Shown here piece by piece: positions 53,770 to 62,694 of a stretch of 64,000 nt of DNA; within the stretch, counting starts at the first letter, position 1, and each line of letters starts with the position of its first letter. Both the position numbers and the translations under genes were made by a program. Origin of the DNA: Sphingomonas psychrotolerans (GTDB lineage Bacteria; Pseudomonadota; Alphaproteobacteria; Sphingomonadales; Sphingomonadaceae); the NCBI RefSeq assembly GCF_002796605.1, contig NZ_CP024923.1, positions 1,736,001 to 1,800,000 of the forward strand, in the 5' to 3' direction. The notes under the pieces were generated by a model that was given only the letters and a program-made list of their open reading frames with translations, was not told the origin of the DNA and searched no databases.

Positions 53770-55242
53770 TCAATGACCGGACGCAGCGGCTCCGCGGAAC
53801 GTCGCCTGAGCGTCCCACCCGCCCCCCAGGGCGCGGAAGGAAGCGATGGCAGCGCGCGCAGCAGCCGCCCGTGCCTGAATTCCGCTGTCGCGATTTTCGA
53901 GGAGGCGCCGTTCGGTGTCGAGCACATCGAGCAGGCTGGAGACCCCGCCTTTGTAGGCTGCAAAAACCGACGCGCGGGCCTTGCCCAGCGAAAGCTCGCC
54001 CTCGCTGAGGATCTGCGCGCGGGCCTGTTGCTTGACGAGGCCCGAAAAGGCATTTTCCACATCTTCCGAAGCACGAAGGACGGTGAGACGGTACGCGGCC
54101 AATGCCTCGGCATTGCGGCCTCGCGCAGCTGCGATCTCGGCATCGATACGGCCGAAGTCGAACAGCCGCCAGCGCAGCCCGAGAATGCCACTGGCCTGGG
54201 TGGCATTGCCGCCGAACAATCCGCCGAGCCCCATGGTTGCCGTACCGAGCAGCCCGCCGAGCGAGAATTTGGGATAATATTCGGCCATCGCGACGCCGAT
54301 CCGGGCGTTCGAGGCCGCGAGCGTGCGTTCGGCGGCAATGATGTCCGGGCGCCGGCGCAGCAGGGCCGGCGGCCCGCCCGCGCTCGAAACTGCGGGCGGA
54401 ACCGGGATCGGCGCGGCGGCCGCGAGCTCGGGCCGGGTCGATCCCGGCTGGACACCGAGGAGTATGTCCAGCGCGTTCATCGCGATCTCGAGACCCTGCT
54501 CGAGTTCAGGCACCGCGGCCCTGACCTGGGCCAGGGCACCCTCCGCCTGCCGCAACTGCAGTTCCGCCGCCACGCCCTTGCGAACTTGCAGCGCGACGAG
54601 ATCGACCAGCCGCTGCTGGACGTCCTGCTGACCGCGCGCGACGGCGAGCCGGGCCTGCAGGCCGCGAACCGCGACATAGGTGTCGGCAGTCTGCGCCGCG
54701 ACGGCGAGCCTCGCGGCAACGGCCGCCGCCGCGGATGCCTGCCAATCCGCCCGCGCGGTGTCGCGCGCGGCATCCTTGCCGCCGAACAGGTCGAGCTCCC
54801 AGCTCGCGCCGAGGTTCAGCTCATAGCCCTGCGCCTCCCGCTCGAACCCCGGCAAGGCGGAAGCGATCCTGCCTTGCGGCGTCTCAAGCGACTGCCAGGA
54901 CTCGCTTGCCTGGCCACTGACCTGGCCGGCGGGAAGCAGGTCGGCATTGGCGTGGCGCAGCGCGGCGCGCGCCTGCCCGACCCGGGCGCGCGCCTGCTGC
55001 AGGTCGAGATTCTGGGCCAGCGCCCGCTCCACCAGGCTCGCCAGCAGGGCGTCATCGAATGACCGCCACCAATGGACCAGATCGACCGCCGCCGCCCCCT
55101 CCGCCTTCGCGTCGACGGCAGCCCCGCCCAGATAGGCCGGCGGCGCCGTCATCTGCGGCGCGACATAGGCCGGGCCGACGGCGCAGCCCCCGAGCAGGGC
55201 CGCGGTCGAGACCGCAATCAGGGACAAAGGTGAGATTCGCAT
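53770..55242 (-). CDS. Outer-membrane efflux channel (NodT/OprM type)
   Basis: A 490-aa lipoprotein channel (signal ending LLGGC, Cys at 20) of the RND outer-membrane factor family. It carries the two repeat halves: WWRSFDDALLASLVERALAQNLDL...ARARVGQARAAL and the later RRRPDIIAAERTLAASNARIGVAMAEYYPKFSLGG. Proteins with RRRPDI and AEYYPKFS are typical NodT-family members. It partners the adaptor and pump encoded on the other side of the divergent TetR gene; a shared operator lies between. Confidence 0.93.
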   Translation of the reverse strand: MRISPLSLIAVSTAALLGGCAVGPAYVAPQMTAPPAYLGGAAVDAKAEGAAAVDLVHWWRSFDDALLASLVERALAQNLDLQQARARVGQARAALRHANADLLPAGQVSGQASESWQSLETPQGRIASALPGFEREAQGYELNLGASWELDLFGGKDAARDTARADWQASAAAAVAARLAVAAQTADTYVAVRGLQARLAVARGQQDVQQRLVDLVALQVRKGVAAELQLRQAEGALAQVRAAVPELEQGLEIAMNALDILLGVQPGSTRPELAAAAPIPVPPAVSSAGGPPALLRRRPDIIAAERTLAASNARIGVAMAEYYPKFSLGGLLGTATMGLGGLFGGNATQASGILGLRWRLFDFGRIDAEIAAARGRNAEALAAYRLTVLRASEDVENAFSGLVKQQARAQILSEGELSLGKARASVFAAYKGGVSSLLDVLDTERRLLENRDSGIQARAAAARAAIASFRALGGGWDAQATFRGAAASGH

Positions 55243-55265
55243 GGTCGGGTCCGCCCAAAGTTAGA

Positions 55266-55291
55266 TGTGACTATTGACATTATTAGTCACA
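55266..55291. promoter_or_regulatory. TetR-type operator, site 1
   Basis: A perfect inverted repeat TGTGACTA (55266-55273), 10-base spacer, TAGTCACA (55284-55291). The spacer begins with TTGACA, a -35-like hexamer on the plus strand. It lies between the divergent outer-membrane channel gene and tetR, as expected for an autoregulated efflux regulator. Confidence 0.75.
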
Positions 55292-55328
55292 GTTTGTCAA
55301 TCGGGCACATTCACGCTAAGTCTCGGCA

Positions 55329-55946
55329 ATGAGTATACAGAACGCACGCAAGATCGCCGCCCGCGGGCCGGCGGAACATTCGGTCCGCGACCAGATCGTC
55401 ACGGCGGCGCACGACTATTTCGCGCATTACGGCTATGCCAAGACGACGGTCGCCGACCTCGCGCGAGAGATCGGCTTCTCCAAAGCCTATATCTACCGGT
55501 TCTTCGAATCGAAGCAGGCCATCGGCGAGGCGATCTGCGCCGATTGCCTCGACCAGGTGTTCACTCAGGTCCGCGACGCGGTGGAGCAGGGCCAGGACGC
55601 GACCGACAAATTCCGCCGGTTCGCGAAGACGGTGACCGGCGCCGGGGTGGAATTGTTCTTCTCGGATCGCAAGCTCTACGAGATCGCCGCACATGCCTCG
55701 TCGGAAAAATGGGCGGCGACGCAGGCCTATAAGGAGCGCCTGCAGCGCCTGCTCGAAGACATTCTGAAGCAGGGTCGCGAAAGCGGCGAATTCGAGCGCA
55801 AGACTCCGCTCGACGAGACCCGCCGATCGATCTTCTATGCGCTGATGCCTTTCATGGATCCGCTCTTCCTCGAGCGCAGCCTCGATCTCCTGCCCGACGC
55901 GCAGGTCGAAGTGACCGGCCTCGTCCTGCGCAGTCTCGCGCCCTAG
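55329..55946 (+). CDS. TetR-family transcriptional repressor
   Basis: A 205-aa regulator with an N-terminal HTH (RDQIVTAAHDYFAHYGYAKTTVADLA and EIGFSKAYIYRFFESKQAIGEA, about 20-68) and a helical ligand-binding domain. The SKAYIYRFFESKQ motif is a classical TetR recognition helix with FxSK. It is divergent from the channel gene and upstream of the adaptor-pump operon. Two operator copies with the same half-sites lie on either side of it, so it probably represses both units. Ligand unknown. Confidence 0.93.
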   Translation: MSIQNARKIAARGPAEHSVRDQIVTAAHDYFAHYGYAKTTVADLAREIGFSKAYIYRFFESKQAIGEAICADCLDQVFTQVRDAVEQGQDATDKFRRFAKTVTGAGVELFFSDRKLYEIAAHASSEKWAATQAYKERLQRLLEDILKQGRESGEFERKTPLDETRRSIFYALMPFMDPLFLERSLDLLPDAQVEVTGLVLRSLAP

Positions 55947-55963
55947 GTTCGCCCTAGGTTCAA

Positions 55964-55989
55964 TGTGACTAGTTGACATATTGGTCACT
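55964..55989 (+). promoter_or_regulatory. TetR-type operator, site 2
   Basis: TGTGACTA (55964-55971), 10-base spacer containing TTGACA (55973-55978), then TGGTCACT (55982-55989). The left half is identical to site 1 and the right half has 6 of 8 matches. It lies between tetR and the adaptor gene. An 11-base perfect tandem duplication GCCCTAGGTTC (55940-55961), which includes the tetR stop, precedes it. Confidence 0.65.
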
Positions 55990-56027
55990 AGGTGACATCT
56001 GGTTCCGCCTGAACAGGAGAAACCAGC

Positions 56028-57110
56028 GTGTCGACATTGCTTTCCGCACGGACGGTCATAGTCATTGGCATGATGGCCGGCGCGCTGGCCGAGTGTGGGC
56101 GGTCCGATGCGGACCCTCGCACCGCGGCGCCACTGGTGCGGATCGCCGCCGCCGGCGTGGCTGAAGGAAGCGCTCGCGAGTTCACCGGAGTCGTCGGTGC
56201 GCGTGTGCAGAGCGATCTCGCCTTCCGCGTGGGCGGCAAGGTCGTGGCCCGATTGGTCGACGCCGGGCAGGCCGTGCGTCGAGGCCAGCAGCTGATGCGG
56301 ATCGACTCGACCGATTATTCGCTCGCGGCGCAGGCGGCGGCCGGCACGGTCGCGGCGGCGCGCGCCCGCGCGGTCCAGACCAGCGCCGACGAACAGCGTT
56401 ACCGTGATCTGGTTTCGGCGGGCGCGGTCTCCGCGTCTGCCTATGATCAGGCCAAGGCAGCCGCCCTTGCCGCCCGTGCGCAACTCTCTGCGGCCGAGGC
56501 GCAGGCGCGCGTCAGCCGGAACGACGCTAGCTATACCACATTGGTCGCCGACGCGGACGGCATCGTCGCCGCGACGCTGGCCGAACCGGGGCAAGTGGTC
56601 GGCGCGGGCCAGACCGTCGTCCGGCTCGCGCGGTCCGGTCCGCGCGAGGCGATCGTCGCGCTGCCCGAAACGCTTCACCCCGCGCTCGGCACAGTGGCGG
56701 AAGCGCGGACCTATGGCGGGCTGGCCGGCAAAGCGCAGCTGCGACAGTTGAGCGACGCCGCCGACCCGGCGACCCGGACGTTCGAGGCCAGATTCGTCCT
56801 TGCGGGCACGCCCGCGAACGCACCGCTGGGTTCGACCGTCACCGTCCGGCTCGATATCCCCGGCCAGCAGGCCGCGATCTCGGTCCCGCTCGGCGCCATT
56901 TACGATCGCGGGCACGGGCCGGGCGTGTGGGTCGTCGCCGACCGGGCGAGTCCCAAGGTCAGCTGGCGCCCGGTGCGCCTCACCACGATCACCGACGAGA
57001 CAGCAATCGTGTCGGCGGGCTTGCGGCCGGGCGAGCGCTTCGTCGCGCTCGGCGCGCACATGCTCCACCAGGGTCAGGCAGTCCGGATCGACGCGGGAGC
57101 GGTCCGTTGA
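56028..57110 (+). CDS. RND efflux periplasmic adaptor (MFP)
   Basis: A 360-aa membrane fusion protein with a lipoprotein-like signal (GALAEC, an unusual Glu before the Cys at 23). A lipoyl/barrel-sandwich half FTGVVGARVQSDLAFRVGGKV and a helical hairpin (about 95-165) rich in Ala/Gln follow. The second lipoyl half is ADADGIVAATLAEPGQVVGAGQ, with beta-barrel and membrane-proximal domains after it. The start is GTG at 56028. It couples the pump to the outer-membrane channel. Confidence 0.92.
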   Translation: MSTLLSARTVIVIGMMAGALAECGRSDADPRTAAPLVRIAAAGVAEGSAREFTGVVGARVQSDLAFRVGGKVVARLVDAGQAVRRGQQLMRIDSTDYSLAAQAAAGTVAAARARAVQTSADEQRYRDLVSAGAVSASAYDQAKAAALAARAQLSAAEAQARVSRNDASYTTLVADADGIVAATLAEPGQVVGAGQTVVRLARSGPREAIVALPETLHPALGTVAEARTYGGLAGKAQLRQLSDAADPATRTFEARFVLAGTPANAPLGSTVTVRLDIPGQQAAISVPLGAIYDRGHGPGVWVVADRASPKVSWRPVRLTTITDETAIVSAGLRPGERFVALGAHMLHQGQAVRIDAGAVR

Positions 57111-60100
57111 GCGACCTTCCCGAGCAGAAGAGCCGGTTCAACCTCTCCGCGCTGGCGGTGCGCGAGCGGGCGGTCACCTTGTTCTTCATCGTCGCCATCA
57201 CCCTCGCCGGGATCGTCGCGTTCCTCAACCTCGGTCGCGCCGAGGATCCCGGCTTCACCATCAAGGTGATGACCGTGGTGACCGCCTGGCCCGGCGCCAC
57301 CGCGCAGGAAATGCAGGATCAGGTCGCCGAGCCGCTCGAAAAGCGCCTGCAGGAGCTGCGCTGGTACGATCGCAGCGAGACGTTCACCCGCCCCGGCCTT
57401 GCATTCACCACGCTGACCTTGCGCGACAATACGCCCCCATCCGAGGTCCAGGCGGAATTCTACCAGGCGCGCAAGAAGATCGACGACGAGGCGCCGAAGC
57501 TGCCCCGCGGCGTCGCCGGTCCCTTCGTCAACGACGAATATGGCGACGTGACATTCGCGCTCTATGCGCTGAAGGCGAAGGGGGAGGCGCCGCGGGATCT
57601 TGCCCGGCAGGCGGAGACGCTACGCCAGCGACTGCTGCACGTGCCCGGCGTCAAGAAGATCAACATCGTCGGCGAACGGCCCGAGCGCATCTTCGTCGAG
57701 TTCGCGCAGGACCGGCTGGCGACGCTGGGTATCGCGCCACGCGCGATATTCACCGCGCTGGCGCAGCAGAATTTGATCACGCCCGCGGGCGCGATCGAAG
57801 CGAACGGACCGCAAGTTCTGATCCGGCTCGACGGCGCGTTCGACGATCTCGAAAAGATCCGCGCCCTGCCGATCGTCGCCGAAGGCAAGACTTTGCGTCT
57901 TTCCGACGTCGCCGAAGTCCGGCGCGGTTACGAGGATCCCGCCGGCTTCCTGATCCGCAGCCAGGGCGAACCGGCCCTGCTGCTGGGCGTCGTCATGCGC
58001 GAGGGTTGGAACGGGCTCGATCTCGGCAAATCGCTAAAGGCAGAAGTCGAGGCGATCGCGTCGGAGCTGCCGCTGGGCATGTCCTTCGCACCTGTATCCG
58101 ACCAGGCAGTGAACATCTCCGAGGCCGTCGATCAGTTCATGCGGACCTTCCTCGAAGCGCTGGCGATTGTGCTGGTGGTCAGCTTCATCGCGCTGGGCTG
58201 GCGCGTCGGTCTCGTCGTGGCGGGCGCGGTGCCGCTGACGCTCGCGATCGCCCTCATAATCATGTGGGCGACCGATCGGGTGCTGGACCGCATCACGCTG
58301 GGCTCGCTGATTCTCGCCCTCGGACTGCTCGTCGACGACGCGATCATCGCCATCGAGATGATGGTCGTGAAAATGGAAGAGGGCTTCGATCGCATCAAGG
58401 CGTCGTCTTATGCCTGGAGCCACACCGCGGCGCCGATGCTGGCGGGCACATTGGTCACGGTGATCGGGCTGATGCCGGTCGGCTTCGCCCGTTCGACCGC
58501 CGGCGAATATGCCGGCAACATCTTCTGGGTCGTCGGCTTCGCCCTCCTCGCCTCCTGGGTCGTCGCGGTCGTCTTCACCCCCTATATGGGCGTGAAGCTG
58601 CTGCCGGCGATCAAACCGGTCGCGGGCGGCCACGAGGCGATCTACCAAACGCCGCGCTACCGGAAGCTGCGCAGCTGGGTCCGCTGGGCAGTGACGCGCA
58701 ACCGGCTGGTGACGCTCGCAACGCTGGCAGCCTTCCTTGTCGCGGGCGCCGGCATGGTGCTGGTCAAGAAACAGTTCTTCCCGGCCTCCGACCGGCCCGA
58801 AGTTCTGGTCGAAGTCCAGATGCCCAAGGGCACGTCGATCGAGCAGACCAGCGCCGCGACGGAACAGGTCGAGGCCTGGCTTCGCAAGCAGCCCGAGGCG
58901 AAGGTCATCACCGCCTATGTCGGGCAGGGCGCGCCGCGCTTCTTCATGTCGCTTTCACCTGAACTGCCCGATCCGTCCTTCGCCAAGATCGTCGTCCGCA
59001 CACCATCGGAAGAGGCCCGCGACGCGCTGAAGGAGCGCCTGCGCGGCGCCGTGGCCGGGGGCCTCGCTCCTGCGGCGCGAGTGCGCGTGACCCAGCTCGT
59101 CTTCGGCCCCCCCTCACCCTACCCCGTGGCATTCCGCGTCAGCGGCCCCGATGTCGACAAGGTGCGTGCCATTTCCGACCGGGTTCACGCGATCATGGTC
59201 GCGGACCCGATGATGCGCACCGTCAACACCGATTGGGGCGAGCGGGTGCCGACCTTGCATTTCGTGCTCGATCAGGATCGGCTTCGCGCCATGGGCCTGA
59301 CCTCGGGCGATGTCGGCGAACAGCTTCAATTCCTGCTCTCCGGCGTGACGGTCAGCCAGGTTCGCGAGGATATCCGCACCGTCGACGTGGTCGCGCGCTC
59401 CGCCGGGAAGGCACGGCTCGATCCGGCGCGCATCGGCGATTTCACGCTGACCGCTACGAACGGCCAGCGCGTTCCCATCAGCCAGATCGGCAAGCTCGAG
59501 CTGCGCATGGAGGATCCGATCCTGCTTCGCCGGGACCGCGTGCCGACCGTCACCGTGCGCGGGGACATCGCCAACGGTCTGCAGCCCCCCGACGTCTCGA
59601 CCGCCATGTTCAAAAAGCTCCAGCCGGTCATCGACACGCTGGCGCCGGAATATCACATCGTCATGGGCGGCTCGATCGAGGAGGCGGGCAAGGCCAATGC
59701 GGCGCTGGCGCCGATCTTCCCGATCATGATCCTGCTGATGATGATCGTCATCATGCTGCAGGTACGCAGCTTCTCGGCCATGACGATCGTGCTGCTGACT
59801 GCGCCTCTGGGGCTGATCGGGGTGGTGCCGACACTGCTGCTGACCGGCCAGCCCTTCGGCTTCAACGCCATCCTCGGGATGATCGCGCTGGCCGGCATCC
59901 TGATGCGCAACACGCTGATCCTGATCGGCCAGATCGAGGAGAACCGGCAGCAGGGCCGGACGCCCTTCGATGCCGTGGTGGAGGCAACCGTGCAGCGGTC
60001 CCGTCCCGTGATCCTGACGGCGCTGGCCGCGGTCCTCGCCTTCGTCCCCCTCACCCATTCGGTATTCTGGGGCGCGATGGCCTTCACGCTGATCGGCGGG

Positions 60101-60220
60101 ACGCTGGTCGGAACGATCCTGACTCTCGTCTTCCTGCCGGCGCTCTACACGCTCTGGTACCGGATCAAGCCCGATGCGCAGAGCCCGTCCCCGGCTCCGG
60201 CAGCGGTGGCGACAGCATGA
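57107..60220 (+). CDS. RND efflux transporter permease
   Basis: A 1037-aa pump of the AcrB/MexB superfamily, hydrophobe/amphiphile or related subfamily. There is one N-terminal helix (about 22-40), a large porter/docking region (TAWPGATAQEMQDQVAEPLE) and membrane bundle I, which includes LGLLVDDAIIAIEMM with the Asp pair that binds protons. The second porter region and bundle II end in TPFDAVVEATVQRSRPVI and FVPLTHSVFWGAMAFTLIGG. The start is a TTG at 57107 forming a TTGA overlap with the adaptor stop. It exports drugs or other toxic compounds by proton antiport; substrate unknown. Confidence 0.94.
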   Translation: MSDLPEQKSRFNLSALAVRERAVTLFFIVAITLAGIVAFLNLGRAEDPGFTIKVMTVVTAWPGATAQEMQDQVAEPLEKRLQELRWYDRSETFTRPGLAFTTLTLRDNTPPSEVQAEFYQARKKIDDEAPKLPRGVAGPFVNDEYGDVTFALYALKAKGEAPRDLARQAETLRQRLLHVPGVKKINIVGERPERIFVEFAQDRLATLGIAPRAIFTALAQQNLITPAGAIEANGPQVLIRLDGAFDDLEKIRALPIVAEGKTLRLSDVAEVRRGYEDPAGFLIRSQGEPALLLGVVMREGWNGLDLGKSLKAEVEAIASELPLGMSFAPVSDQAVNISEAVDQFMRTFLEALAIVLVVSFIALGWRVGLVVAGAVPLTLAIALIIMWATDRVLDRITLGSLILALGLLVDDAIIAIEMMVVKMEEGFDRIKASSYAWSHTAAPMLAGTLVTVIGLMPVGFARSTAGEYAGNIFWVVGFALLASWVVAVVFTPYMGVKLLPAIKPVAGGHEAIYQTPRYRKLRSWVRWAVTRNRLVTLATLAAFLVAGAGMVLVKKQFFPASDRPEVLVEVQMPKGTSIEQTSAATEQVEAWLRKQPEAKVITAYVGQGAPRFFMSLSPELPDPSFAKIVVRTPSEEARDALKERLRGAVAGGLAPAARVRVTQLVFGPPSPYPVAFRVSGPDVDKVRAISDRVHAIMVADPMMRTVNTDWGERVPTLHFVLDQDRLRAMGLTSGDVGEQLQFLLSGVTVSQVREDIRTVDVVARSAGKARLDPARIGDFTLTATNGQRVPISQIGKLELRMEDPILLRRDRVPTVTVRGDIANGLQPPDVSTAMFKKLQPVIDTLAPEYHIVMGGSIEEAGKANAALAPIFPIMILLMMIVIMLQVRSFSAMTIVLLTAPLGLIGVVPTLLLTGQPFGFNAILGMIALAGILMRNTLILIGQIEENRQQGRTPFDAVVEATVQRSRPVILTALAAVLAFVPLTHSVFWGAMAFTLIGGTLVGTILTLVFLPALYTLWYRIKPDAQSPSPAPAAVATA

Positions 60221-60672
60221 GCGTGCCTGAATCCGATGAGCCGATTGCGACGTCTTGCCACGAGAGCGGATCATTGGCGGCGCTGCGCTCGAGCAGCCTG
60301 ACAATCTCCGACCACCGCACCGTCATGAGAAAAGATCCGCTCGAGAAGATCGAAGGACGCTGGACGTTGCAGATCCTGCTCCGTCTCAACGCGGGCGAGC
60401 ATCGGTTCTCGGACCTTAGGGCGGCGATTCCGCGAGTCAGTGCGAACATCCTTACCGACCGGCTTCGCGCCCTGGAAGGCGCGGGGCTCGTCGAGCGGCG
60501 CCATTTGCCCCCACCGTACGCCAGCCAGATCTACATGCTCGCCGATCTGGCCGCTGGCCTGAGACCGGCGCTGGATGCCCTTTCGCGCTGGCGGGCGGAA
60601 ACGCGCGATGCGCCAGTTCCGGCACAAGGCACCGGTCGATCAAGCGCTTTGGACAGGGAGCAATCGCGATGA
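60217..60672 (+). CDS. HxlR-family winged-helix regulator
   Basis: A 151-aa regulator whose core (about 40-120) has the HxlR pattern KIEGRWTLQILLRLNAGEHR, FSDLRAAIPRVSANILTDRL and RALEGAGLVERR, with a polar N-terminal extension of about 35 residues and no Cys in the core. It starts at an ATGA overlap with the pump stop. It may sense a redox or drug signal and modulate the same operon in addition to TetR. Confidence 0.88.
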   Translation: MSVPESDEPIATSCHESGSLAALRSSSLTISDHRTVMRKDPLEKIEGRWTLQILLRLNAGEHRFSDLRAAIPRVSANILTDRLRALEGAGLVERRHLPPPYASQIYMLADLAAGLRPALDALSRWRAETRDAPVPAQGTGRSSALDREQSR

Positions 60673-60878
60673 AGCTGCAGGAAACCGCGCGTGCGATCTG
60701 GCTCAAATTCGAAGCGCTCGCCTCGGCATTGGACTACGATCCCTATGCCGACATCATCTCGCGCTTCGAACGGCTGGAACGTGACGGCCAGTCTCGACAA
60801 GCGGAATTGACCGCCCTGTCAGGGGAAGTGCTGAACTTGTCCGAACAACCGCGCCGGGAGTCTTGCCCGCCGCATTGA
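60669..60878 (+). CDS. 69-aa protein at the end of the efflux operon
   Basis: A 69-residue protein of unknown function starting at an ATGA overlap with the HxlR stop. It is soluble, helical, and carries a WLKFEALASALDYDPYADII segment followed by a charged helix and a Pro/Arg tail with a C-terminal CPPH. The coupling supports that it is translated. I do not recognise it; a small modulator of the regulator or pump is only a guess. Confidence 0.55.
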   Translation: MKLQETARAIWLKFEALASALDYDPYADIISRFERLERDGQSRQAELTALSGEVLNLSEQPRRESCPPH

Positions 60879-60999
60879 CGGCATGAGAGCCGCACCTGCC
60901 GCAGCGGTTCGTTCCTGCTTCGGCGGGCGCAGGCGCCTCTCGCATTTGGATATTCGAGCCGTCCCGCTATTCAGGGCGGAACGGTCCCGTGGAGTGGAA

Positions 61000-61875
61000 A
61001 TGAAAATCATCGTCGCATTGTCGGTTCTGGTGGCAGTGCCCATCGCGATCCCGGTTTCGCCGATCCATGCCCAGGACAATTCGTCCAAAACGCAACCCCG
61101 GTCGCTGGACGAAATGCCATGCCCGCCGATGCCCGTGGTCAGCCCCGAGCGGATGGCGCTGATCGTCGAACCGAAGCCGCACATCACGACCATGCCTCCC
61201 GCAAGCGAAAGCGACCGCGCCAATTACATGCGATGGTCGAGGATCGATCCCGACGGTGCGTGCCGGTACCGGGAAGAGAACCGATCGCTGCCGCCTGCCA
61301 CGGACCGTCGCGTCATCTTCGTGGGAGATTCGATAACGGAGTCCTGGAAGCCGTCCATTCCCTCGCTCTTCACCGGTGACGTGCTCGATCGCGGCGTCTC
61401 GGGACAAACCACCACCCAGATGCTGGCGCGCTTCCGCACCGACGTGATCGATCTTCATCCCGCGGTCGTTCACATCATGGGCGGCATCAACGATATCTCC
61501 CACCCGTCCGGAACCGCGCTTACCCGATCGAACCTCGAATCCATGGTCGAGCTGGCTCGGGCGCATGGCATCACGGTGATCCTGGGGGCAGTCACGCCCG
61601 CTTCCTTCTTCCAACGCGCGCGCGACAAGATGCCGGGTCCGCATATCGTCTGGCTCAACCGCTGGCTGCGGGATTATGCCAGGAAGAACGACCTGATCTA
61701 TGTCGATTACCATAGCCCGCTGGTGGACGGGAAACTCGGGATAAAGGACGGGTTGTCCAATGACGGCCTCCATCCCAATCGGCCGGGCTTCGAGATCATA
61801 ACCCCGCTCGCGCGGGCCGCCATCGATCGCGCTCTCGAGAATCGGGCAGCACGCGCTCTGTCGACCATGAAATGA
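61000..61875 (+). CDS. SGNH/GDSL-type hydrolase, exported
   Basis: A 291-aa exported esterase-like protein with a signal peptide (about 1-25, ending PIHAQD). The SGNH blocks are all present: FVGDSITESW (Ser nucleophile, about 109), GVSGQTTTQML (oxyanion Gly), MGGINDISH (Asn) and DGLHPNRPGF (catalytic Asp-x-x-His, about 253). The ATG at 61000 has a GGAGTGG ribosome site. It probably removes acyl or acetyl groups from carbohydrates or lipids. Confidence 0.9.
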   Translation: MKIIVALSVLVAVPIAIPVSPIHAQDNSSKTQPRSLDEMPCPPMPVVSPERMALIVEPKPHITTMPPASESDRANYMRWSRIDPDGACRYREENRSLPPATDRRVIFVGDSITESWKPSIPSLFTGDVLDRGVSGQTTTQMLARFRTDVIDLHPAVVHIMGGINDISHPSGTALTRSNLESMVELARAHGITVILGAVTPASFFQRARDKMPGPHIVWLNRWLRDYARKNDLIYVDYHSPLVDGKLGIKDGLSNDGLHPNRPGFEIITPLARAAIDRALENRAARALSTMK

Positions 61876-62088
61876 GATCGCACGCGCCGGACCCGCTCCA
61901 GCTTGGTCCGCCGTCTACAGCGGGCCTGTTGAACCCACCGGCGCATTGCGGCCGTTCCGCAATCGTCCGACTCGGCTTTTGCCGGAGCCAGGGCGCCTAT
62001 CAAGCGAAGACTGAGCACCCGAGCAGCGACATCGCCTGCCTCTTCCCGCAGAGAGTTCGAATTTCGTGTCGGCGACGGCGCGCAATAG

Positions 62089-62694
62089 TCCGAATGGTTC
62101 CAGTTCCGCACGGCGCGCCAGTGCCGCCGTCAGTTCACCTTGCCGGATAACGGCCCTGCAGATCTGCCGGCGGGGCGAGAGACCAACTGGTACACCGATT
62201 ATCAGGGACTTCGGCTGATCTCGGTAGATTCGATGCAGGTCGATCGGGACGAGGTCGCGCGCAAGTCGATCGTGGCGTGGCTCGACGGGTTGCTGGCGCA
62301 CAATCCGAACCGCTGGACGGTGCTCTTCCTGCATTTCCCGCTGTTTTCGAGTGATCCCGGCCGCGACAATCCGAAGGTGCGCGCGGCGTTGAAGCCGCTG
62401 ATCGACAAATACCATGTCGATCTTGTGCTGCAGGGCCACGACCATGGATATGCACGCGGCGCAATCGGGCCAAACGGTCCGTCCGCCGACAAGGCCGGCT
62501 CTACTTATGCCGTCTCGGTGGCTGGCCCGAAGATGTACGAGGTCGCGCCGCTCGCCTGGGCCCGAAAAACGGCGTCGCGCACCCAGGCGTATCAGGTCAT
62601 CGACGTCGCGCCGAACCGGCTGACCTACCGCCTATATTCGCCCGCAACCTCGGTCAGCTGCGCATCACAGGGGAGAAGCCGTCCGCCCAGGTAA
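62089..62694 (+). pseudogene. Truncated metallophosphoesterase (C-terminal part)
   Basis: An open stretch that reads FTLPDNGPADLPAGRETNWY, ISVDSMQVDRDE, RWTVLFLHFPLFSS and VLQGHDHGYARG. This is the C-terminal half of a purple-acid-phosphatase-like enzyme with its HxH-type metal site. The N-terminal half with the GD...GNH metal motifs is absent; a stop at 62086-62088 closes the frame upstream. At the 3' end the frame runs 41 bases into the antisense of the DUF885 gene. No proper start is visible before the TTG at 62140. It is most likely a dead fragment. Confidence 0.65.

Noticed and set aside
56800..58962. A 720-codon plus-strand frame inside the efflux pump
   Set aside because: Out-of-frame shadow of the adaptor and pump genes; Arg-rich nonsense.
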